64,000 nt of DNA, from NCBI RefSeq assembly GCF_937863155.1, contig NZ_CALMFB010000025.1, positions 62,001 to 126,000 on the forward strand. Reading direction: 5' to 3'. Shown here one piece after another: positions 24,715 through 34,500 of this stretch. The notes under the pieces are model-generated. The model saw nothing but the letters and a program-made list of their open reading frames with translations, searched no databases and was not told where the DNA came from. Position numbers and translations under genes: made by a program. Position 1 is the stretch's first letter, and each line of letters opens with the position of its first letter. The stretch comes from an uncultured Brevundimonas sp. Lineage in GTDB: Bacteria > Pseudomonadota > Alphaproteobacteria > Caulobacterales > Caulobacteraceae.

Positions 24715-26865
24715 ATGACCTATTCCGACCGTGCCGGCCTATCGGTCGCCGCCCCGGTGATCGATCTGATCGAGGGCGAGGTGCTGGCCGGCCTGGGTCT
24801 GGCGGCCGACGCCTTCTGGGCTGGGGTAGCGGACATTCTGGCCCGGTTCGCGCCCGAGAACCGGCGCCTGCTGGCGATACGCGACGACATTCAGGCGCAG
24901 ATGGATGCGTGGCATGCGGCGCGGCGGGGCCAGCTGCACGACGCGGCGGAGACCGAGCGGTTCCTGCGCCAGATCGGTTATCTGGTCGATGAGCCGGCGC
25001 CCTTCGTCATCGGCACGCAGAATGTGGACGTCGAGGTCGCCCGCATGGCGGGGCCGCAGCTGGTGGTTCCGGCGCTGAACGCCCGGTTCGTTCTGAACGC
25101 CGCCAACGCCCGCTGGGGCAGTCTGTATGACGCGTTTTATGGAACGGACGCCTTGGGCGATCCGCCGCCCTCCGGCCCCTATGACGTCGCGCGCGGGGCG
25201 CGGGTGGTGGCGCGGGCCAAGGCCTTTCTGGACCAGGCCCTGCCGCTGGACAGCGGCGCGTGGGCCGATGTCGCCGCTGTCGACACCGTCGCCCTGCGCG
25301 ATCCCGAGGCCCGGATCGGCCGCAGCGACCGCGGCTGGATGTTCCGCCACCACGGCCTGCATATAGAGGTGGTGATCGACCGCGCCCATCCGGTCGGGGC
25401 GACCGATCCGGCGGGGATCGCCGATGTGGTGCTGGAAGCGGCGCTCAGCACCATCGTCGATCTGGAGGACTCCATCGCCGCCGTCGATGCCGCCGACAAG
25501 GCCGCCGCCTGGCGCAATTGGCTGGGCCTGATGCGCGGCGACCTGACCGAGACCTTCGACAAGGGCGGGCGGGCGATGACCCGGTCGCTGGCGGCCGATC
25601 GCCAGATCACGGCGCCGGACGGATCGCCCATCGTTCTGAAAGGGCGCAGCCTGCTGTTCGTGCGCAACGTCGGCCATCTGATGACCACCCCGGCCGTCCT
25701 TCTGCCCGACGGGTCAGAGGCGCCCGAGGGGGTGCTGGACGCCATCGTCACCAGCCTGATCGCCCTTTACGACCTGCGCGGCCTGGGCCGGTTCGGCAAC
25801 AGCGCGACCGGATCGGTCTATATCGTCAAGCCCAAGATGCATGGGCCGGCCGAATGCGCCTTCACCGACCGGCTGTTCGATGCGGTCGAGGATCTGCTGG
25901 CTCTGCCGCGCCATACGATCAAGGTGGGCGTGATGGACGAGGAGCGTCGCACCAGCGCCAATCTGGCCGCCTGCATTCACGCGGTGCGTGACCGGATCGT
26001 CTTCATCAACACCGGCTTCCTGGACCGCACCGGCGACGAGATTCACACCGCCATGCAGGCCGGGCCGGTGGTGCGAAAGGCCGAGATGAAATCCGCCGAA
26101 TGGATCGCCGCCTATGAGGCGCGCAATGTCGCCATCGGCCTGACATGCGGCCTTTCGGGCAAGGCCCAGATCGGCAAGGGCATGTGGGCGGCGCCGGACC
26201 GCATGGCTGAGATGCTGGACCAGAAGGCGGCCCATCCGATGACCGGCGCCAACACCGCCTGGGTGCCCAGCCCGACGGCGGCGACCCTGCACACCCTGCA
26301 TTATCACGCGGTCGATGTCTTCGCCCGCCGGGCCGAAGTGGCCCAGGCGCCGACGCCGGGCCTGGAACCCCTGCTGATCCCGCCCCTGGCCCTTGGCCGC
26401 AACTGGAGCGAGGCCGAGATCGAGGCCGAGCTGGACAACAACGCCCAGGGGCTGCTGGGCTATGTCGTACGCTGGATCGACCAGGGCGTCGGCTGTTCTA
26501 AGGTGCCTGACATCCACGACATCGGCCTGATGGAGGACCGGGCCACCCTGCGCATCAGTTCCCAGCACATGGCCAACTGGCTGCTGCACGGTGTCTGCAC
26601 CGCCGATCAGGTCGAGGCGGCCCTGCGCCGCATGGCGGCCAAGGTCGACGCCCAGAACGCGGGGGATCCGGCCTATCGTCCCATGGCGCCTGGCTTCGAC
26701 GGCCTGGCCTTCCAGGCGGCGCGCGCGCTGGTGTTCGAAGGGACGGCGCAACCGAACGGCTATACCGAGCCGCTGCTGCACGCCTTTCGGCGGCGGGTGA
26801 AGGGCGAAAATATTCCTCCCCCATCGGGGGAGGGGGACCATGCGCAGCATGGTGGAGGGGGCTGA
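24715..26865 (+). CDS. glcB: Malate synthase G
   Basis: A 716-residue enzyme that condenses glyoxylate with acetyl-CoA to malate in the glyoxylate shunt; cytoplasmic. Signatures in order: FVIGTQNVDVEVARMAGPQL, ADVVLEAALSTIVDLEDSIA, LLFVRNVGHLMTTPAVL (glyoxylate-site Arg), GVMDEERRTSANLAA (Mg-site Glu), GMWAAPDRMAEML, MTGANTAWVPSPTAATLHTL and the catalytic-Asp motif GCSKVPDIHDIGLMEDRAT. Length is close to the family norm of about 720. The final 17 or so residues, from about NIPPPSGEGD onward, and the stop are encoded by a palindromic repeat, so the natural C-terminus has been replaced. GGGGGAGA precedes the ATG. A motif shared with gap and fba lies upstream. Confidence 0.95.
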   Translation: MTYSDRAGLSVAAPVIDLIEGEVLAGLGLAADAFWAGVADILARFAPENRRLLAIRDDIQAQMDAWHAARRGQLHDAAETERFLRQIGYLVDEPAPFVIGTQNVDVEVARMAGPQLVVPALNARFVLNAANARWGSLYDAFYGTDALGDPPPSGPYDVARGARVVARAKAFLDQALPLDSGAWADVAAVDTVALRDPEARIGRSDRGWMFRHHGLHIEVVIDRAHPVGATDPAGIADVVLEAALSTIVDLEDSIAAVDAADKAAAWRNWLGLMRGDLTETFDKGGRAMTRSLAADRQITAPDGSPIVLKGRSLLFVRNVGHLMTTPAVLLPDGSEAPEGVLDAIVTSLIALYDLRGLGRFGNSATGSVYIVKPKMHGPAECAFTDRLFDAVEDLLALPRHTIKVGVMDEERRTSANLAACIHAVRDRIVFINTGFLDRTGDEIHTAMQAGPVVRKAEMKSAEWIAAYEARNVAIGLTCGLSGKAQIGKGMWAAPDRMAEMLDQKAAHPMTGANTAWVPSPTAATLHTLHYHAVDVFARRAEVAQAPTPGLEPLLIPPLALGRNWSEAEIEAELDNNAQGLLGYVVRWIDQGVGCSKVPDIHDIGLMEDRATLRISSQHMANWLLHGVCTADQVEAALRRMAAKVDAQNAGDPAYRPMAPGFDGLAFQAARALVFEGTAQPNGYTEPLLHAFRRRVKGENIPPPSGEGDHAQHGGGG

Positions 26866-26932
26866 TCTGGGTGCGATGTGTGGGGCTGGCCCCCTCCACC
26901 GCTTCGCGGTTCCCCTCCCCCGGTGGGGGAGG
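26815..26932. repeat. Palindromic MITE-like element at glcB 3' end
   Basis: A 118-bp element. The left arm (26815-26862) and the inverted right arm (26889-26932) share CCTCCCCCA-CGGGGGAGGGG, then ACC and a small hairpin, then GGTGGAGGGGGC. The small hairpin differs: ATGC-GCA-GCAT on the left and GC-GAA-GC on the right, each self-complementary. It supplies the tail and stop of glcB and fills the space up to the hlyD-type gene stop. The core is 26 bp with no gene. Confidence 0.8.
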
Positions 26933-26940
26933 ATTGACAG

Positions 26941-28269
26941 CTACTGCTCCCCGCCCGAGCGCCACAGGCTCTGGACCAGGGGTTCGAACAGATAGGACAG
27001 GGCGGTGCGGCGGCGCAGCTGCACCTGCACCTCGACCGGCATGCCGGGGCGGATGTCGCCGGCGGCGGCGCCCAGGCGGGCCAGTTCGGCCTCGGGCACC
27101 ACGATCTCGGCGCGGTAATGGCTCTGGCCCGAGGCTTCGTCGGTGAAGCTGTCGGCCGAGACGCGGGTCACGCGGCCATGCAGCACCGGCGGGGCCTTTT
27201 CGCGCAGGCCCGGAAAACGGACCTCCGACTGCATGCCGATGCGGACATTGTCGATGTCGGCAGGATTGATGCGCGCCACCACGACCTGAGAGGCGTCGGC
27301 CGGCACGATCTCCATCAGCAGCTGGCCGGCCTGGACCACCCCGCCGGCGGTGAAGACGCTCAGGCCCACGACCTGGCCGGTGGCGGGGGCGGCGATACGG
27401 GTGCGGGCCAGCTGGGCGCGAGCCTCGGCCAGGCGCGGGCGCAGCTCGTTCAACTGCACCTCGACCTGACGCAGCTGTTCGGCCACATCCTCGTTCAGCT
27501 TGGTGGTGACGCCCGACGACTGCAGCCGCGTCTCGCCGATCTGTTCGTCGGTGCGGGCCGACTGGGCGCGCAGCGACCCCAGCTCTCCGTCCAGCCGCGC
27601 CGCCTCGCGTTCCAGCGCCCGCACGCGAGTCAGGGGGGCGTAGCCCTTCTCCGCCAGCGACCGGATGCCGGTCAGCTCCTCCTCGATCAGGCGGCGTTGT
27701 TCGATGCTGGCCTCGATCTGGCGGGCCAATCCAGCCTTCTGCTGTTCCAGCTGCTGCACCCGCTGGCCCAGCACGCCCTGTTCGGTGGACCGTCCGGTGC
27801 GGCGGGCGCCGAACTGCATCCGCTGAAGCCGCAGCGCCTCGGTCGCCAGCGCCAGATCGGGGCCGGTCAGGGCGGTGAACTCGGGCGGGGTCGGCACGGC
27901 GCCCAGGCGGTCGCGCTCGGCGATCATGCGGCTGCGCTGGGCCAGCAGGGCGTAGACCTGGCCGGTCAGGCCGCGCTCCTCGGCTTGAAGCTCGCCGGCC
28001 GACAGTTCGATCAGGATCTGGCCGCGCGTGACCCGGTCGCCCTCGGCCACCCTCAGGGCGCTGACCGTGCCGCCGTCGCGGTGCTGGACCGCCTGTCGGT
28101 TGCCCGAGACCATCACCTGTCCGGGCGCGAAGGCGGCGGCGTCCAGCCGATAGAAGGCGGCGAAGCCCATGAACAGCACGAAGAACAACCCCGCTACGGC
28201 GGCGCCGATCATCAGTTCGCGGTTGGGCGAATCCACGGCCGGGGGCGAAGCGGAGGCGGCGTCGGTCAT
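26941..28269 (-). CDS. Type I secretion membrane-fusion protein (HlyD/PrtE family)
   Basis: A 442-residue periplasmic adaptor. It has a single N-terminal membrane helix (LMIGAAVAGLFFVLFMGFAA), a first biotinyl-lipoyl half (QVMVSGNRQAVQHRDGGTVS), a long coiled-coil of about residues 95-280 with many Gln/Glu/Arg heptads, and a C-terminal beta part with SADSFTDEASGQSHYRAEI, then GMPVEVQVQLRRRTALSYL. These are the PrtE/AprE/HlyD marks. It links the inner-membrane ABC exporter to a TolC-type outer-membrane channel, which is not in the window. Its ATG overlaps the stop of the ABC gene (ATGA), so the two are translationally coupled. Confidence 0.93.
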   Translation of the reverse strand: MTDAASASPPAVDSPNRELMIGAAVAGLFFVLFMGFAAFYRLDAAAFAPGQVMVSGNRQAVQHRDGGTVSALRVAEGDRVTRGQILIELSAGELQAEERGLTGQVYALLAQRSRMIAERDRLGAVPTPPEFTALTGPDLALATEALRLQRMQFGARRTGRSTEQGVLGQRVQQLEQQKAGLARQIEASIEQRRLIEEELTGIRSLAEKGYAPLTRVRALEREAARLDGELGSLRAQSARTDEQIGETRLQSSGVTTKLNEDVAEQLRQVEVQLNELRPRLAEARAQLARTRIAAPATGQVVGLSVFTAGGVVQAGQLLMEIVPADASQVVVARINPADIDNVRIGMQSEVRFPGLREKAPPVLHGRVTRVSADSFTDEASGQSHYRAEIVVPEAELARLGAAAGDIRPGMPVEVQVQLRRRTALSYLFEPLVQSLWRSGGEQ

Positions 28270-29999
28270 CGGGCGGCGGCGCCTTCGGCCGCCGGTTCGC
28301 GCAATTTGGCCAGAACTTCTTCGCGCGGCCCCTCCATCTGGACCACGCCGTCCTTGAGCATCAGCAGCCGGTCGACCCGCGCCAGCACCCCGGCGCGATG
28401 GGCCACGATGACCACGGCCGCGCCGCGCGCCGCCGCCGCCAGCACCGCCGCCATCAGGGCGCTTTCGCCCTCCTGATCCAGGTTGGAGTTCGGCTCGTCC
28501 AGCACCAGCAGGGCCGGATCGCCATAAAGGGCGCGGGCCAGGGCGATGCGCTGGGCCTGCCCGGCCGAAACGCCCGAGCCATAGGGGCCCAGCACGGTGT
28601 CATAGCCCCGGGGCAGGCGCTGGATCATCTCATGCGCGCCCGCCGCCTGGGCCGCGCGCACGGCGGCCTGATCGACGGCGGCGCGGTCCAGCCCCAGCTC
28701 GGCCGAGAAGCGGGCGATATTGTCCCGGACCGACCCGGCGAACAGGCTGGGATGCTGGGGCAGATAGCCCAGGTGCCGCGCCAGGTCGTCGCCGGTGCGC
28801 GCGTCATAGTCGGCCCCGTCCAGTCGCACCAGGCCGGTGGTCGGGCGGATGGCCCCGGCCAGCACCTTGGCCAGGGTGGACTTGCCCGAGCCCGAGGCGC
28901 CGATGACGCCCAGGGTCTGGCCCGGCTCCAGGACGAAGGCGACGCCGCGCAACTGGGGCGCCTCGGTGTCTGGATAGCGGACGCTGACCGTCTCGACCTT
29001 CAGCCGGCCGGCGGGGGGCGGCAACTGGGTGCGCGGGCGCTCCTGACCGCCGGTGGCGGCGAACAGATCGATCAGGGCGCGCCAGCTGCTGCGTCCCTGG
29101 ACCAGGGCGGGCCACGACCCGACCAGGGCCTCGATCGGGGCCACGGCGCGGCTGAGCAGGACGGACGAGGCGATGATGGCGCCGGGCGAGATCTGGCCCT
29201 TGACCGCCAGCCAGGCCGCCAGGCCCAGGGCCGCCGACTGCAGGGTCATGCGCACGAATTTGATCGCCCCGGTGTATTTGCCGCCGGTCAGCTGGGCGTC
29301 CGCCTGCTGGGCGGTGGCGGCCTGACGCTGGGCCATCTGCTTGGCCACGCTGGCGCCGCGCATGCCCAGGGCGCGGATGACCTCGGCCTGGCCCGCCACC
29401 TGCTCCTGGGCGGCGTAGGCGGCGTTGGAGGCGTCGATGGAGCGTTTCAGCCGCGCTCGGCTGTCGCGCTCGTTCATCAGGGCCAGGACGAACAGGACGG
29501 CCCCGCCCAGCAGGGTCAGAACCCCGACCCACGGGTGCAGCAGGAAGCAGAAGGCCAGGTAAAGCGGCGTCCACGGCGCATCGAACAGGGCCATGGCCCC
29601 CGGCCCGGAAACGGCGGCGCGCACATTGTCGAACTCGCGCAGGGCCTGGGTGTTGGGCGCCTTGGCCTGGATGTCCATGACCCGGCCCAGCACCCGTCCG
29701 GCCAGCAGCCGGTCCAGCCGCAGTCCGGCCCGCAGCAGCAGCCGCGCCCGCATGGCGTCCAGCAGCGCCAGGCTGGCCAGGGCGAAGATGGTCACCGCAC
29801 TGATGGCGACCAGGGTGGTGATCCCGCCGGTCGGCACGACGCGGTCATAGACCTGCATCATGTAGATTGTGGGGGTCAGATACAGCAGATTGACCAGGGC
29901 GCTGAACGCCGCCGCCCAGACGAAATGCGTCCGGCAGGCGCCGAAGGCCTGGGCCAGAGGCTCGGTTCCGGGCTGGGTGGGCGTCAGCGACTTGAACAA
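28266..29999 (-). CDS. Type I secretion ABC transporter (PrtD family)
   Basis: A 577-residue exporter half-transporter. Six-helix membrane domain (YLTPTIYMMQVYDRVVPT is a PrtD/AprD hallmark near residues 40-57), then the nucleotide-binding domain with Walker A GASGSGKST (367-375), SAGQAQRIALARAL and Walker B LLVLDEPNSNLD. The signature motif is SAGQ instead of the usual SGGQ. It energises secretion of a protein through the envelope with the HlyD-type partner. The start is TTG at 29999: the preceding frame is arginine/proline-rich and not family-like, and family members begin with this F-K-x-L pattern. No good ribosome site is visible. The substrate may be a protease, given the Inh gene divergent from it. 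Confidence 0.9.
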   Translation of the reverse strand: MFKSLTPTQPGTEPLAQAFGACRTHFVWAAAFSALVNLLYLTPTIYMMQVYDRVVPTGGITTLVAISAVTIFALASLALLDAMRARLLLRAGLRLDRLLAGRVLGRVMDIQAKAPNTQALREFDNVRAAVSGPGAMALFDAPWTPLYLAFCFLLHPWVGVLTLLGGAVLFVLALMNERDSRARLKRSIDASNAAYAAQEQVAGQAEVIRALGMRGASVAKQMAQRQAATAQQADAQLTGGKYTGAIKFVRMTLQSAALGLAAWLAVKGQISPGAIIASSVLLSRAVAPIEALVGSWPALVQGRSSWRALIDLFAATGGQERPRTQLPPPAGRLKVETVSVRYPDTEAPQLRGVAFVLEPGQTLGVIGASGSGKSTLAKVLAGAIRPTTGLVRLDGADYDARTGDDLARHLGYLPQHPSLFAGSVRDNIARFSAELGLDRAAVDQAAVRAAQAAGAHEMIQRLPRGYDTVLGPYGSGVSAGQAQRIALARALYGDPALLVLDEPNSNLDQEGESALMAAVLAAAARGAAVVIVAHRAGVLARVDRLLMLKDGVVQMEGPREEVLAKLREPAAEGAAAR

Positions 30000-30143
30000 G
30001 GTCGAACCGGGCGGCGTCGCGGGATTGCGGCCAGGCAGAATACAGCGCCCCGGCGGCGGGTGATAGACGCCGCATCGGCGCCGCTTGCATGCGGCGCGGG
30101 GACGGGGCGATAGTCCCGGCAAGGGGCAGGCAGGAGACATTGC

Positions 30144-30515
30144 ATGATCACGGCCGCCATCGCCTTCGCCGCCCTGCTGGCGGGGTCCGCCACCCCCATC
30201 GCCGAGGAGGGTGTCATGAGCCCGGATGATCCCGCCGCCGCGAACCCGGCCGCCGGCCTGTGGCGCATCGAAGGCGCGCGCGACCGGTGCCGCATCTCGC
30301 TGATGAAGACCCCGGCCGCCGCCGGAACCCTGGGCGTTCTGGTCGAGGGGTGCGACGGCCATCGCCTGGCGGCCGCCGCGCGCTGGCGCATGGCGCGGGG
30401 CGGGGTCGAGATTCAGGACTCCCAGGGGCGCGCATTGATGCGTCTGGCGGCCCAGGGACCGGACGCCCTGGCCGGGCCGGACGGCCTGCGTCTGACGCGG
30501 GCGCCGGAAGCCTGA
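30144..30515 (+). CDS. Inh/AprI-like periplasmic metalloprotease inhibitor
   Basis: A 123-residue protein with a short hydrophobic signal (ITAAIAFAALLAGSATPIA). The mature part fits the Inh/AprI fold: AGLWRIEG with W40, Cys49 and Cys70 in the disulphide positions (DRCRISLM, VEGCDG), W81 and the beta-strand pattern VEIQDSQGRALMRL. Inhibitors of this family protect the periplasm from serralysin-type proteases that pass through AprD/E/F or PrtD/E/F exporters. Here the gene is divergent from a PrtD/PrtE pair, the same association, but no serralysin gene is present. CAGGAGA lies nine bases before the ATG. The family call rests on pattern, not alignment. Confidence 0.7.
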   Translation: MITAAIAFAALLAGSATPIAEEGVMSPDDPAAANPAAGLWRIEGARDRCRISLMKTPAAAGTLGVLVEGCDGHRLAAAARWRMARGGVEIQDSQGRALMRLAAQGPDALAGPDGLRLTRAPEA

Positions 30516-30623
30516 GGACGGCGTACCGCCGGGGGCGTGACGATTTCCTGACTGAAGCGTAACTTGATGCGGTCGGGCCGCGTCGCGCAGTGTGCCGCCG
30601 AACCGGCCCAGGGGAACCGCGCG

Positions 30624-31499
30624 ATGCTGTCGATCAAGAATCTTGTCCACGTCTATCCGAACGGCGTGCGCGCGCTGGACGATGTCAGCCTGGAGATTCC
30701 CACCGGCATGTACGGCCTTCTGGGGCCGAACGGGGCGGGCAAGTCGACGCTGATGCGATCCATCGCCACCCTGCAGACGCCGACGTCCGGCGCGATCCAG
30801 TTCGGCGACATCGACGTGGTCAAGGAGCCGGAGCTTCTGCGTCAGACCCTGGGTTATCTGCCCCAGGATTTCGGCGTCTATCCGCGCGTCTCGGCCTACG
30901 ACATGCTGGATCACATGGCGGTGCTGAAAGGGATCGCCGGCGGCAAGGAACGCAAGGAGACGGTCGAGGGCCTGCTGAACCAGGTCAATCTGTGGACCGT
31001 GCGCAAGAAGGCGCTGGCGGGCTTTTCCGGCGGCATGCGCCAAAGGTTCGGCATCGCCCAGGCCCTGATCGGCAACCCCCGCCTGATCATCGTCGATGAG
31101 CCGACGGCGGGCCTGGACCCGCAAGAGCGCAACCGCTTCCTGAACCTGCTGGCCGAGATCGGCGAGAATGTGGTGGTCATCCTGTCGACCCACATCGTCG
31201 AGGACGTGGCCGACCTGTGCCCGCGCATGGCGGTGCTGGCGGGCGGTCGCATCCAGCTGGAAGGCGCGCCGACGGACCTGATGCAGGCCATGCAGGGCCG
31301 CGTCTGGCGCAAGACCATCGCCAAGGAAGATCTGGCCGATCATGAGGCCCGCCATCAGGTCATCTCGACCCGTCTGTTCGCCGGTCGCACCGTGATCCAC
31401 GTCCTGGCCGACCAGCGCCCCGACGGCTTCGAGCCGGCGCCCGGCGGGCTGGAAGACGTCTATTTCTCGACGCTGGCCGCGTCGCGCAAAGCCGCCTGA
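30624..31499 (+). CDS. ABC transporter ATP-binding protein
   Basis: A 291-residue ATPase: LSIKNLVHVYPNGVRALDDV, Walker A GPNGAGKST, Q-loop LPQDFGVYPRVSAYDML, signature FSGGMRQRFGIAQAL, Walker B LIIVDEPTAGLDPQERNRF and switch His in ILSTHIVEDVA. The C-terminal 80 residues lack motifs. It is followed after 11 bp by a giant permease/M1 peptidase, which it should energise. AGGGGA precedes ATG 30624; earlier in-frame ATGs lack a site. CcmA/YadG-type ATPases paired with such fusion permeases are known in Caulobacterales and Bacteroidetes, but the transported substrate is not known. Confidence 0.93.
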   Translation: MLSIKNLVHVYPNGVRALDDVSLEIPTGMYGLLGPNGAGKSTLMRSIATLQTPTSGAIQFGDIDVVKEPELLRQTLGYLPQDFGVYPRVSAYDMLDHMAVLKGIAGGKERKETVEGLLNQVNLWTVRKKALAGFSGGMRQRFGIAQALIGNPRLIIVDEPTAGLDPQERNRFLNLLAEIGENVVVILSTHIVEDVADLCPRMAVLAGGRIQLEGAPTDLMQAMQGRVWRKTIAKEDLADHEARHQVISTRLFAGRTVIHVLADQRPDGFEPAPGGLEDVYFSTLAASRKAA

Positions 31500-31510
31500 G
31501 GACCGCACCG

Positions 31511-34500
31511 ATGTTCTGGAACGTCGCGGGCTTCGAGTTCCGCTATCAACTGCGCCAACCCGCCTTCTGGGTGATTTCGCTTCTGTTCGCCCTGATGGGC
31601 TATGGCCTGATCGCCGCCAGCGAGAACATCAGCATCGGCGGCGGCGGGGCCGTGCACGCCAATGCGCCGTTCACCATCATCGCGGCGCACATCATCTTCA
31701 ACGTCTTCTACATGCTGGCCACCGCCTCGATCGTGGCCAATGTGGTGGTGCGCGACGTCCAGTCGGGGTTCGGCCCGATGATCCAGGCCACGCGCCTGGG
31801 CAAGTTCGACTATCTGTACGGCCGGTTCCTGGGCGCCTTCGGGGCAGTGGCGCTCAGCTATCTGAGCATCGGCCTGGGCATGGCGTTCGGAACCCTGATG
31901 CCGTGGGTGGACGCCGAAACGCTGGGGGCGTTCCAGCCGCTGCATTATCTGTACGCCTATGGGGTGTTCGGCCTGACGGGCCTGCTGCTCAGTTCGGCGC
32001 TGTTCTTCGCCCTGGCCACGGTGACGCGGTCGATGATGGCCACCTATGTCGGGGTGGTCGCCGTCTTCATGATCTATCTGGTGGGCACCTCGTCCCTGGC
32101 CAGCAAGCCCGAGTTCGAGACCCTGCTGGCCTGGGTCGAGCCGTTTGGTTCGGGCGCCTTCAGCACGGTGACCGAATACTGGACCGCCTCGGAACGCAAT
32201 ACGCGCCTGCCGGAGCTGGCGGGGGTGTTGCTGTACAACCGGTTGCTGTGGGTGGCCGTCAGCCTGTGCGTTCTGGCCCTGGCCTATGCGCTGTACCGGC
32301 CCGCCGCGCGCGGGGCCAAGCTGAAGAAGCAGGACCGACTGCGCGCCATCGTCGAGGCCGAGGCGCCCGCCGAACAGCCGCTGGGCGCCCTGCCGGCGGC
32401 GCGTCATGGCTGGGCCAGCGGCTGGTCGCAGCTGGTGTCGCGCACCCGTCTTGAGATGGGCATGGTGTTCAAGAGCCCGGCCTATGCTGTGCTGATGCTG
32501 CTGGGCTTCGCCTTCTCCATCGCCAACCTGTGGTTCGCGGGCGAGATGTTCGGCACGCCGATCCTGCTGGTGACGCGCGTGGCCATCGAGACGCTGACCG
32601 GCGCCTTCGGCCTGATCTCGATCATCATCGCCATCTACTATTCCGGCGAACTGGTCTGGCGCGACCGCGAGCGGCGGATGCACGAGATCATCGACGCCTC
32701 GCCGACGCCGGACTGGACCTTCGTGGTTCCCAAGACCCTGGCCCTGCTGCTGGTGCTGGTCTCGACCCTGTTCGTGTCGATCGGCGCGGGCCTGATCGTT
32801 CAGGCGATCAAGGGGGTGACGGATTTCGAACTGGGCAAATACCTGGCCTGGTATCTGGCGCCCCAGGCGATCGGGTTCGGCCTGCTGGCGGTGTTGGCCA
32901 TCTTCGTCCAGGCCCTGTCGCCCAACAAATTCGTCGGCTGGGCGGTGATGGTTCTGTACATCATCGCCGGGATCGTCATGGGCAATCTGGGCCTGGATCA
33001 CCTGCTTTACCGGTTCGGCGATGCGCCCAGCGTGCCCCTGTCCGACATGAACGGCACGGGCGATTTCGGAACCTTCCAGGGCTGGCTGAACGCCTATTGG
33101 ACCGCCTGCGGGGTCGTGCTTCTGGTGCTGGCCTATGGGCTGTGGCGGCGCGGGACCGAGACGCGCCTGGCGCCGCGCCTGCGTCGCCTGCCGCGCCGCC
33201 TGGCGGGACCGGCGGGGGCCATCGGCTTCGTCGCCCTGGCGGCCTTCGTCGGACTGGGCGCCTATGTCTATGTCAACACCAACGTCTGGAACGAATACAC
33301 CGGCCGCGATGCGCGCGAGCGCAATCTGGCCGCCTATGAAAAGACGCTGCTGCCTTTCGAGAACACGCCCCAGCCGTCGGCCGTCAGCGTGCGGCTGGTG
33401 CTGGACCTGCACCCGACCACGCCGCGCCTGTCGACCCAGGGCGAACTGGTGGTCGAGAACAAGACCGACGCCCCGCTGAACGAAATCCACCTGCGCTGGG
33501 AAGAAGACCTGCAGATGCAGACCCTGAGCGTCCAGGGCGCGCGGCTGGCCCGCGAATGGAAGGATTTCGACTATCGCATCTATCGCTTCGACACGCCGAT
33601 GCAGCCGGGCGAACGTCGCACCGTGCGCTTCACCTCGGTGCTGGAGCAGCGCGGCTTCCGCAACAGCGGCAACACCACCCGCCTGGTCGACAATGGGACC
33701 TTCGTGAACAACATGGAGTTCGCGCCCATGATCGGCATGAACCGTGACGGCCTGCTGGGCGACCGGTCCAAGCGCCGCCGTCTGGGCCTGCCGGCCGAGT
33801 TGCGCATGGCCAAGCTGGAGGACGAGAGCGCCCGCGTGCGCAACTATGTCGGCGCCGACTGGGTGACGGCCGACATCACCGTGACCACCGATGCGGACCA
33901 GACCCCCGTGGCTCCCGGCTATGAGGTGTCGGACGTCATCCGCGACGGGCGCCGCACGGTGCGGTTCGTGACCGAAAGCCCGGTGCTGAACTTCTTCTCG
34001 GTGCAGTCGGCCCGCTATGTCGAGGCGCGGCGGATGCACAAGGGGGTCGAGCTGGTGGTCTATCACCACCCCGGCCACGCCCGGAACGTGCCGACCATGC
34101 TGGACGCCCTGGCGGCCACCCTGGACTATGCCGGGACCGAGCTGAGCCCCTATCAGTTCCGCCAGGCGCGGATCGTCGAATTCCCGGACTACGCCAGCTA
34201 CGCCCAGTCCATGCCCAACACCTTCGCCTGGTCCGAAGGCCTGGGCTTCATCGCCGACCTGTCGAACCCGGATAAGATCGACTTCGTCACCTACATCGCC
34301 GCGCACGAGTTCGCGCACCAGTGGTGGGCGCACCAGGTGGTCGGTTCGGACCAGCAGGGATCGACCCTGCTGTCGGAATCCCTGGCCCAGTACACGGCCC
34401 TGATGGTGATGGAGCGCAAATACGGCCAGGACCAGATCCGGCGCTTCCTGAAGCGGGAGCTGGACGGTTATCTGAGCGCGCGGGGCGGCCAGAGGCTTGA

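Noticed and set aside
24715-26865. Malate synthase as part of the pectin regulon because of the nearby ACCGGT site
   Set aside because: The site is much closer to the esterase start (21 bp) than to glcB (93 bp), and glcB carries the other motif shared with gap and fba.
30002-31508. N-terminal extension of the PrtD frame by 500 residues
   Set aside because: The extension is antisense to the ABC ATPase and Inh genes; the family-like N-terminus begins at TTG 29999.
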